Source: an uncultured Caldilineaceae bacterium
GTDB lineage: Bacteria; Chloroflexota; Anaerolineae; Caldilineales; Caldilineaceae
Assembly (NCBI GenBank): GCA_951813625.1
Contig: CATOTS010000018.1
Coordinates: 62,001 to 126,000, forward strand
Direction: 5' to 3'
Length of the DNA stretch: 64,000 nucleotides
Both the position numbers and the translations under genes were made by a program. How positions within the stretch are numbered: position 1 is the stretch's first letter; every line of letters starts with the position of its first letter. The notes beneath the pieces are model-generated. The model ran no database searches. It was not told the origin of the DNA and worked only from the letters and a program-made list of their open reading frames with translations. Of this stretch, positions 34,338 to 41,123 are shown in pieces.

Positions 34338-35852
34338 GTGGCAAATCCGCCCAACATCCTGCTGATAACGAGCGACCAGCAGCACTTCTCAACCCTCGGC
34401 GTGACCAATCCCAGAATCCAGACGCCGGCCCTCGACCGCCTGGCCCGCGAAGGCGTCCGCTTCGATCGCGCCTACTGCAACAACCCCGTCTGCTCGCCCT
34501 CGCGGTCAACAGTTATCACCGGCCAGTATCCGGCCTGGCACGGCTGCTGGACAATCGGCGTCAAACTGGGAGAAGATGTCCCCACCGTGGGCGGCCTGCT
34601 GCACGAGCACGGCTACGACACCACCCTCATCGGCAAGGCCCACTTTCAGCCGCTCGCATCCCGCCCCGAGCAGAAATCGCTCGAGTGCCAACCCACCCTG
34701 CGCGACCTCGACTTCTGGCGCGACTTCCACGGGCCCTGGTACGGCTTTCAGCACATCGAAATTGCCCGCAATCACGCCGACGAGGCACACGCCGGCCAGC
34801 ACTACGCCATCTGGATGGAGGAGAACGGCCTGCCCGACTGGAGGAGCTACTTCCAGACCTGGCCGCCGGACCCCCACGCCGCCAAACGTCGCCATTCCTG
34901 GGACCTGCCCGCAGACTTCCACTACTCCGTTTGGACGGCCGAACGCTCGATTGCGGCCATGGAACGCAGCGTCGCCGCTGGCAAGCCATTCTTTCTCTGG
35001 AGCAGCTTCCAGGATCCACACCCACCTTATCTCGTATCCGAACCCTGGGCGTCAATGTACGATCCTTATGCGATGGAACCGGGAAGAATGGAGCCGGGCG
35101 AGCTCGACGCGATGCCGCCCCACTTCGCCAAAACACAAACGCGGCAGCCCGACTTCTCGGCCTGGCAGGAGACTTCGCATGGCAACCACGGCTTTCACAG
35201 CCATCTGCGTGAACCAGCTGCGCTGCGCCAGGATATGGCCGTCTACTACGCGATGGTGAGTTTGATGGATCGTGAAATTGGACGCATACTGGACAAGCTG
35301 GATAAACTGGGCATCGCCGACAATACGCTCGTCGTATTCAGTACCGATCACGGGCATTTTCTCGGTCAGCACGGACTGGTCGCGAAAGGGGCTTTTCACT
35401 ACGAAGACCTGATACGTCTGCCATTCCTCGTCCGCTGGCCCGGGCGTGTGCCTGCCGGCGCGGTCAACAGTTCGCTCCAATCGCTGTTGGACCTCGCCCC
35501 GACCTTTTTGCACGCCGCCGGCATCGACATGCCGGGGCAGATGCAGGGCGCCGACCAGTTGCCGGTGTGGACCGGCGCGGCCGATCAAGCGCGCGACCAT
35601 GTGCTCGTGGAGAACCGCCACCAGCCGTCGGCGCTGCACCTGCGTACACTGGTCGACAGCCGCCACAAACTGACCGTCTACCGCGGGCACGAATACGGCG
35701 AGCTGTTCGATCTGCACGAAGACCCTGAAGAGCGCCGCAACCGCTGGCGCGACCCGGCCTTCGCCGCTGTCAAGTCGGACCTGTTGCAGCGCTTTGTGCA
35801 GGCCGAGATGGAACGCGAACCGACCCGGTTCGAACGAATCGCAGGAGCGTAG
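34338..35852 (+). CDS. Sulfatase (alkaline phosphatase superfamily)
   Basis: A 504-residue arylsulfatase-type enzyme. PNILLITSDQQHFSTLG supplies the first metal ligands; VCSPSRSTVITGQYP holds the Cys of the C-x-P-S-R motif that is converted to formylglycine; VFSTDHGHFLGQHGL gives the second Asp-His metal pair. The GTG at 34338 is the likely start, with GAGG nine nt upstream. No signal peptide, so it may act on sulfated sugars in the cytoplasm. No formylglycine-generating enzyme is in this window. Confidence 0.88.
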   Translation: MANPPNILLITSDQQHFSTLGVTNPRIQTPALDRLAREGVRFDRAYCNNPVCSPSRSTVITGQYPAWHGCWTIGVKLGEDVPTVGGLLHEHGYDTTLIGKAHFQPLASRPEQKSLECQPTLRDLDFWRDFHGPWYGFQHIEIARNHADEAHAGQHYAIWMEENGLPDWRSYFQTWPPDPHAAKRRHSWDLPADFHYSVWTAERSIAAMERSVAAGKPFFLWSSFQDPHPPYLVSEPWASMYDPYAMEPGRMEPGELDAMPPHFAKTQTRQPDFSAWQETSHGNHGFHSHLREPAALRQDMAVYYAMVSLMDREIGRILDKLDKLGIADNTLVVFSTDHGHFLGQHGLVAKGAFHYEDLIRLPFLVRWPGRVPAGAVNSSLQSLLDLAPTFLHAAGIDMPGQMQGADQLPVWTGAADQARDHVLVENRHQPSALHLRTLVDSRHKLTVYRGHEYGELFDLHEDPEERRNRWRDPAFAAVKSDLLQRFVQAEMEREPTRFERIAGA

Positions 35853-35943
35853 CCACGCCCACTACCCTGTGGGCGCGCGCCGCCTGAACAGATAGTCCAA
35901 ACAGTCACCAAAACGTACGCACACTCTCGAACGGAGCAAAACA

Positions 35944-36327
35944 ATGAACCTGGAACACATTGCCATTAACGTACCCAACGTCAAAGAGCAGGTCCAATGG
36001 TGGAAGGAGCATCTCGGGCTGCGCATCGTCGCCGCCGGTGATGTCGCCCCCTACATGAACTTTATCGCCGATGACAAGGGAAGCATGCTGGAGCTGTACA
36101 GCAACGAGGAAATGGAGCATCTCGATTTTGCCCAGATCAACCCGTTCAACCTGCATTTCGCCTTCAGCGTTGACGACATGGAGGGTGAACGAGATCGCCT
36201 CATCCGCGCCGGCGCCACGCCCGACGGCGACATCAACGACACGCCCGCAGGCGACAAGCTCTGCTTCCTGCGCGATCCCTGGAGCGTGACCGTGCAGCTC
36301 GTTCAGCGCAAAACACCCATGATCTAG
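35944..36327 (+). CDS. VOC family (glyoxalase/dioxygenase fold) protein
   Basis: A 127-residue two-repeat VOC protein: MNLEHIAINVPNVKEQVQWW begins the first module and NLHFAFSVDDME the second, ending CFLRDPWSVTVQLVQR. Metal ligands are likely His5, the Glu of MLELYS, the His of LHFAF and the Gln of VQLVQR. Substrate is not predictable. It begins 91 bp after the sulfatase stop and may be co-transcribed with it. Confidence 0.8.
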   Translation: MNLEHIAINVPNVKEQVQWWKEHLGLRIVAAGDVAPYMNFIADDKGSMLELYSNEEMEHLDFAQINPFNLHFAFSVDDMEGERDRLIRAGATPDGDINDTPAGDKLCFLRDPWSVTVQLVQRKTPMI

Positions 36328-36404
36328 ACATTTCTCGCTTTCCGTTCCTGCCTTTCAGGGGTTCCAATTGCCCCACCCGATTCGAAGATTCGCCGTTTCC
36401 AAAA

Positions 36405-36439
36405 AACTGGAAACTGGCAACCGGAAACTGGCAACTGTA
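36405..36439. repeat. Heptamer array upstream of the E2 gene
   Basis: Units AACTGGA AACTGGC AACCGGA AACTGGC AACTGTA, ending 15 bp before the E2 start codon and so in the mRNA leader. Confidence 0.7.
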
Positions 36440-36454
36440 GTCGGAGCGCAGGCA

Positions 36455-37762
36455 ATGCCAACGCCAGTCAAAATGCCCCAACTGGGCGAAACGGTCTTTG
36501 AAGGCACTGTGGCCCGTTGGCTCAAACGGCCCGGGGATGCCGTCGAGCGCCAGGAGCCTCTGCTCGACATCTCCACCGACAAAATCGACACCGAAGTGCC
36601 CGCGCCCGCGGCCGGCGTTCTGCTTGAGATCCTGGCGGCAGAGGGCGCCACCGTCGAAGTCGGCGCAACAATCGCCTACATCGGCGACGAAGGAGAAAGC
36701 GTCGATAGGACGGCGCTGACGCCTGAGGCGGCAGAAGATGTAGCGCACGCTGCTGATTCCTTGCAGCCCACCCGCTCCCGCAGAGCAGAGGAGCCGGCGC
36801 CTGTCGAAAAGCCGGCCGGCCGCGCCTTCGTCAGTCCGGTCGTCGCCAGAATCAGCGCAGAAAATAGCATCGATCTGGCCGAAGTGAAGGGAACAGGCCG
36901 CCAGGGCCGCGTCACCAGGAAGGATCTGTTGGCCTTTATCGACGCGCGCAAACGGCAGTTGCCGGCCCAGGCCGCGCAGACCGACGCTGCGCAGACCGAT
37001 GCTTCCCCCAGTGAAGACGAACTCCTGCAGCCGCATTCGACCATGCGCAAAGCAATCGCCGAGCACATGGTCCGTAGCGTGCGCACCAGCCCGCACGTGG
37101 TGACGGTTCACGAGGCCGATATGACCGCGGTCGTGCGTCACCGCGCCGAACGCAAAGAGTCGTTCGCGCAGAAGGAGATCAGCCTCACCTTCACGCCCTA
37201 CTTCGTCGCCGCCGTCGCATCCGCCCTGCGCCGCCATCCAACGGTCAACAGCCGCTGGACCGACGCCGGGCTGGCGCTGAGCCGGCACATCCATGTCGGC
37301 GTCGCAGTGTCGCTGCCGGACGGGCTGGTTGTGCCGGTGATCCGCGACGCCGATGAACGCAGCCTGCAGGAGCTGGCGCGCTCTGTCAACGACCTGGCCG
37401 ACCGCGCCCGCCGCGGAGCGCTGACGCCCGACGAACTGCGCGGCGGGACCTTCACCCTGACCAATCACGGGGTCGGCGGCAGCCTGCTGGGCACGCCCAT
37501 CATCAACCAGCCGCAGGCCGCCATCCTGGGCATCGGCAACATCACCAAGCGCGCCGTAGTCCGCAGCGGCCCGGTCGCGCCGGCTGTCGATCCCCTCCTG
37601 CCCAGCGCCGATGACACCATCTCGATTCGACCAATGTGCTATCTGAGCTTCGCCTTCGATCATCGCATTCTGGACGGCCTGGGCGCCGACAGATTTCTCG
37701 TTGACGTGGTGACGCGCCTCGAAGAGTTCGACGCCTCGCCGCTCGAAGAAGGCGGAAAATAG
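36455..37762 (+). CDS. 2-oxoacid dehydrogenase E2 component (acyltransferase)
   Basis: A 435-residue dihydrolipoamide acyltransferase. The lipoyl domain has its attachment Lys in ISTDKIDTEVPAP near residue 43; the peripheral-subunit-binding domain is SPVVARISAENSIDLAEVKG near 128; the catalytic domain ends in SFAFDHRILDGLGADRF, where DHRxxDG replaces the more usual HHRxxDG. It transfers acyl groups to CoA in pyruvate, branched-chain or 2-oxoglutarate complexes; the class is not resolved. Lipoamide dehydrogenase follows after 40 bp, but no E1 gene is nearby. Confidence 0.88.
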   Translation: MPTPVKMPQLGETVFEGTVARWLKRPGDAVERQEPLLDISTDKIDTEVPAPAAGVLLEILAAEGATVEVGATIAYIGDEGESVDRTALTPEAAEDVAHAADSLQPTRSRRAEEPAPVEKPAGRAFVSPVVARISAENSIDLAEVKGTGRQGRVTRKDLLAFIDARKRQLPAQAAQTDAAQTDASPSEDELLQPHSTMRKAIAEHMVRSVRTSPHVVTVHEADMTAVVRHRAERKESFAQKEISLTFTPYFVAAVASALRRHPTVNSRWTDAGLALSRHIHVGVAVSLPDGLVVPVIRDADERSLQELARSVNDLADRARRGALTPDELRGGTFTLTNHGVGGSLLGTPIINQPQAAILGIGNITKRAVVRSGPVAPAVDPLLPSADDTISIRPMCYLSFAFDHRILDGLGADRFLVDVVTRLEEFDASPLEEGGK

Positions 37763-37802
37763 ACCGGAAAGATCAACGGCCAACGGCCGTGTGGAGGAAG
37801 CT

Positions 37803-39233
37803 GTGGCAAGCAACTATGACTACGACCTGATCGTCATCGGCTCCGGGCCGGGCGGTTATGTGGCGGCGATTCGCGGCGCCCAACTGAACCTCAAGACCGC
37901 CCTGATCGAACGCGAGCATCTCGGCGGCGTCTGCCTCAACTGGGGCTGCATCCCCAAGAAATCGCTCGTCAAGAGCGCCGAAGTGCTGGACACGCTCCAG
38001 CACGCGCAAGAGTTCGGGCTCACCTTTGACAATCTGCAAGTCGACTACGGCGCCGCGGTCGCCCGCTCGCTGCAGATCGTCTCCCGCCAGACAAAGGGCG
38101 TCGGCTTTCTCATGCGCAAAAACAAGATCGACGTCATCGAAGGCCACGCCCGCTTCATCGATGCCAACAGCGTGCAGGTCAGCGCCGGTCCGCTTAACCC
38201 AGAAGCCGGGCCGCGCACCGTATCCGCGCGCAGCTTCATCGTTGCGACAGGCGCCCGAGCGCGCGATCTGCCCGGCATCGAAGCCGACGGCGATCGCGTT
38301 CTCCAGTATCGGCACGCCATCCGGCTGTCTGAAATCCCCGCTTCCATGCTCGTGGTGGGCGCCGGCCCGATCGGTATGGAGTTGGGCCATATCTACGCCA
38401 CCTACGGCGCGCAGGTGACAATCGTCGAAATGTTGGATCAGGCGCTGCCCCTGGAGGATGCCGAAGTGGCGCAGGAGGTCGTGCGCGCCTTCGCGAAACG
38501 CGGCATCACCGTGCTGACTTCGAGCCGCACTGAGGACTTCGACGTCGCTGAACAGTCGGTCAAGGTGACAATCAGGAGTGCCAATGACGAAAGCACGCAG
38601 ACGGTCGAAGTCGAGAAGGTTTTGTTAGCGGTCGGCATCACGCCCAACACCGAGGAGCTCGGACTCGACGCGGCCGGAGTGGAACGCAGCCGCGAAGGGT
38701 ACATCGAGATCGACGAGTTCATGCGCACCAGCCGCGCCAACGTCTACGCCATCGGCGACTGCACCGGCAAGTTGCCCTTGGCTCACGTAGCCAGCGCGCA
38801 GGCGGTTGTGGCCGCCGAGCACGTCGCCGGCCAGTCGACAAACCCGATACCGGCTGACCGCTACACTTTCATGCCGCGTTGCACATTCTGCGTGCCCCAG
38901 GTCGCCAGTATGGGCATGACCGAAGCCGAGGCCCAGGCAGCCGGCTACACCGTGAACGTCGGCAAGTTCCCGTTCATGCCCAACGGCGCGGCCCAGGCGC
39001 AGGGCGTGCGCACCGGCTTCGTCAAAATCGTCTCCGATCAGAAATACGGCGAAATCCTCGGCGCGCACATCGTCGGGCCGAACGCGACCGAGCTGCTCCC
39101 CGAGCTGACGCTGGCCCAGATGATGGAACTGACCCCGGCGGAAATCGCCCACAACGTGCATGCCCACCCGACGCTGGCCGAAGTGGTGATGGAGGCCGCC
39201 CACGCTGTCGAAGGGCTGGCGATCCATATGTAA
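37803..39233 (+). CDS. lpdA: Dihydrolipoyl dehydrogenase (E3)
   Basis: A 476-residue flavoprotein. The FAD motif is DLIVIGSGPGGYVAA; the redox-active disulfide is in GGVCLNWGCIPKKS near residue 40; the NAD motif is LVVGAGPIGMELGHIYATYG near 180; the C-terminal HAHPTLAEVVMEA holds the catalytic His-Glu pair. The GTG at 37803 with GGAGGA just upstream is preferred to the in-frame GTG at 37791. It reoxidises the lipoyl arm of the adjacent E2. Confidence 0.93.
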   Translation: MASNYDYDLIVIGSGPGGYVAAIRGAQLNLKTALIEREHLGGVCLNWGCIPKKSLVKSAEVLDTLQHAQEFGLTFDNLQVDYGAAVARSLQIVSRQTKGVGFLMRKNKIDVIEGHARFIDANSVQVSAGPLNPEAGPRTVSARSFIVATGARARDLPGIEADGDRVLQYRHAIRLSEIPASMLVVGAGPIGMELGHIYATYGAQVTIVEMLDQALPLEDAEVAQEVVRAFAKRGITVLTSSRTEDFDVAEQSVKVTIRSANDESTQTVEVEKVLLAVGITPNTEELGLDAAGVERSREGYIEIDEFMRTSRANVYAIGDCTGKLPLAHVASAQAVVAAEHVAGQSTNPIPADRYTFMPRCTFCVPQVASMGMTEAEAQAAGYTVNVGKFPFMPNGAAQAQGVRTGFVKIVSDQKYGEILGAHIVGPNATELLPELTLAQMMELTPAEIAHNVHAHPTLAEVVMEAAHAVEGLAIHM

Positions 39234-39240
39234 ACTGCAG

Positions 39241-39296
39241 TGGTCGGTGGCTGGTGGTCGGTGGCTGGTGGTCGGTGGCTGGTGGTCAGTAGCCAG
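39241..39296. repeat. Heptamer array (eight units)
   Basis: TGGTCGG TGGCTGG is repeated three times, then TGGTCAG TAGCCAG, beginning 8 bp after the dihydrolipoyl dehydrogenase stop. It is the longest perfect array of this type in the window. Confidence 0.85.
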
Positions 39297-39421
39297 TGGT
39301 GACAATAGACGCTGGCCTTTGCTGCCGGACGTGTGGCCATTGAAATTCACCGATTCGGGCGGTATTTAACCTTGGGTCCGCGGCAATCCGCACAAGATCG
39401 ATCACCCTCTGACAGGCAAAA

Positions 39422-39898
39422 ATGACAAGCGTTGAACTCGGCCCAGTCGACAAGAGGGGCGGCATTGAGGGCGTAACCGTCCCACTGGACATCACCGTCC
39501 GCTTCGCCGAGACCGACCAGATGGGCGTCGTCCACCACAGCGAGTGCGTCGTCTGGTTCGAGGCCGGGCGCGTCGCCTGGATGGAAGCCGCCGGGATGCC
39601 CTACACGGAGATCGCCGGCGCCGGCTTCAACTTCGCGGTCACCGACCTGCAATGCCGCTACCGCAACGCCATCCGCTTCGGCGATCCCGTGCAGGTGATC
39701 ACACGGCTGGCCATGCTGCGCAGCCGCCAGATCGAGTTCCAATACGAGATCCGCAACCGGCAGACAGACGTCATCTACGCCGACGGCCATACGCGGCATA
39801 TCTGCGTCGACAGCGCAGGCCGCATGACGCGTGTACCCGAGTGGATTGCAGAGAGATTGTTGAGAGAGCCCGTTCCCAAAATGGGGGCCGCCAAATAG
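39422..39898 (+). CDS. Acyl-CoA thioesterase (4HBT, YbgC/FadM-like)
   Basis: A 158-residue hot-dog-fold protein. The family signature is FAETDQMGVVHHSECVVWFE, with the catalytic Asp in ETDQMG; the later RFGDPVQVITR strand is also typical. The first ~22 residues are not part of the fold, so a later start is possible. It would hydrolyse short acyl-CoA thioesters. Confidence 0.85.
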   Translation: MTSVELGPVDKRGGIEGVTVPLDITVRFAETDQMGVVHHSECVVWFEAGRVAWMEAAGMPYTEIAGAGFNFAVTDLQCRYRNAIRFGDPVQVITRLAMLRSRQIEFQYEIRNRQTDVIYADGHTRHICVDSAGRMTRVPEWIAERLLREPVPKMGAAK

Positions 39899-39927
39899 GG
39901 CTTGGGCATTCCGGCGACGGCAGTCCC

Positions 39928-40470
39928 TTACTCCTGCCCCACCGTTTCCCCTTCACCCTCCAGCGGCGGCAACTCCGGCAGCTCATTCAATGTGGTCAAG
40001 CCGAAATGCTGCATGAACTGGTCGGTCACCGCGTAGCGGATCGGGCGGCCCGGCCCATCCATGCGGTCGAACTCCTCCACCAGGCCCTGTAGCTGCAACC
40101 TGCGCAGTGTGTTGGAACAGTCCACCCCCCGAACCGCCTCCACCTGCGCCCGCGTGACCGGATGGAGATACGCGACGATGGCCAGCGTCTCCAGGGCCGG
40201 TGCGCTGAACTGCACCGTCATCTCCAGGTTGAGGAACTCTTCAACCATCTGGGCGGCGGCCGGGTTGGTGACCAGGAGGACACTGCCGGAGCGACGCTGC
40301 AGGCGCAGGCCGCGGTTCTGCTCTTCATACTCCCACTGCAACTCGTCGAGCGCCTTGCACACCTCGACCTCAGGGCAGCCCGAGGCCTGGGCAAGCTGTC
40401 CCGTCGTGACCGGGTCCGCCGCCACGAACAGCAGGCTCTCCAACAACGCGCTCAACTTCACGCTTCCCAC
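39928..40470 (-). CDS. scpB: Segregation and condensation protein B
   Basis: A 180-residue ScpB with two winged-helix domains: [20 protein letters not shown] opens the first, and [25 protein letters not shown] the second, followed by [13 protein letters not shown]. It is the kleisin-associated subunit of the SMC complex that compacts and segregates the chromosome. The start overlaps the upstream amaP gene by 13 bp. No scpA is adjacent. Confidence 0.92.
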   Translation of the reverse strand: MGSVKLSALLESLLFVAADPVTTGQLAQASGCPEVEVCKALDELQWEYEEQNRGLRLQRRSGSVLLVTNPAAAQMVEEFLNLEMTVQFSAPALETLAIVAYLHPVTRAQVEAVRGVDCSNTLRRLQLQGLVEEFDRMDGPGRPIRYAVTDQFMQHFGLTTLNELPELPPLEGEGETVGQE

Positions 40471-41024
40471 TCATCTTCAAAGGGCGAATGGCGCATACGC
40501 ACGTCCAACTTGCCCAGCCGCAGCCCCATCCCTTCTTCGACAATGTCGCGCGTCGATTCCACGACCTCGTCCGTCTTCATCGGCACGTCGATGTCGGGCG
40601 AGGTCTCGACCTCCAGCTCGATGTCAACCGCGTTGCCGCGCGACCGAACCTCCGGGAACACCGTTATCACATCTGCGAGCTGGTCCAGGTGCCACGACAG
40701 CCGGCGCGCAATGCTGTCCGTGTCCAACTCGACCGAACTGCCTTTCACCGTCCGCATGCGCACCCCGCGCTGACGGTGAGGCCACAGCTCCAGCCACAGT
40801 AGGCCGCCAAAAACAACCACCGCCAAAACGCCCACCGCCACCTGGCCGATCAGAAAATAGTTGCCGTCGGCCTCCTGCTGAACGCGCAGCATCTCCTTTG
40901 CCAGCGACAGGCGCTCCACCAGCGCAGTGAAGGCCGCGTCGGGAAAGATCGTGATATACCCTATAGCCGCCAACATCAGCAGCCAAAGCAGGACAACGAC
41001 AATGCGATTAAATGTGTTAATCAC
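40458..41024 (-). CDS. amaP: Alkaline shock response membrane anchor protein AmaP-like
   Basis: A 188-residue protein with two membrane helices ([19 protein letters not shown] at about 9-27; [19 protein letters not shown] at about 62-80) followed by a cytoplasmic Asp23-like domain. In Gram-positives AmaP anchors Asp23 at the membrane. Its last codons overlap scpB. Confidence 0.75.
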   Translation of the reverse strand: MINTFNRIVVVLLWLLMLAAIGYITIFPDAAFTALVERLSLAKEMLRVQQEADGNYFLIGQVAVGVLAVVVFGGLLWLELWPHRQRGVRMRTVKGSSVELDTDSIARRLSWHLDQLADVITVFPEVRSRGNAVDIELEVETSPDIDVPMKTDEVVESTRDIVEEGMGLRLGKLDVRMRHSPFEDEWEA

Positions 41025-41123
41025 GTCTCTGTAGTGACCTGGAAGGCGTTTCCTTAGGTTCCGCGCCAGTCTCTCGATTATACATCAGGGCCTGTTTGGC
41101 CGTGAAGTAAAGACTGATTCGCC

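Noticed and set aside
39241-39296. Possible CRISPR array
   Set aside because: Units are only 7 or 14 bp, contiguous, with no spacers and no cas genes nearby; none of the repeats in this window fits CRISPR.
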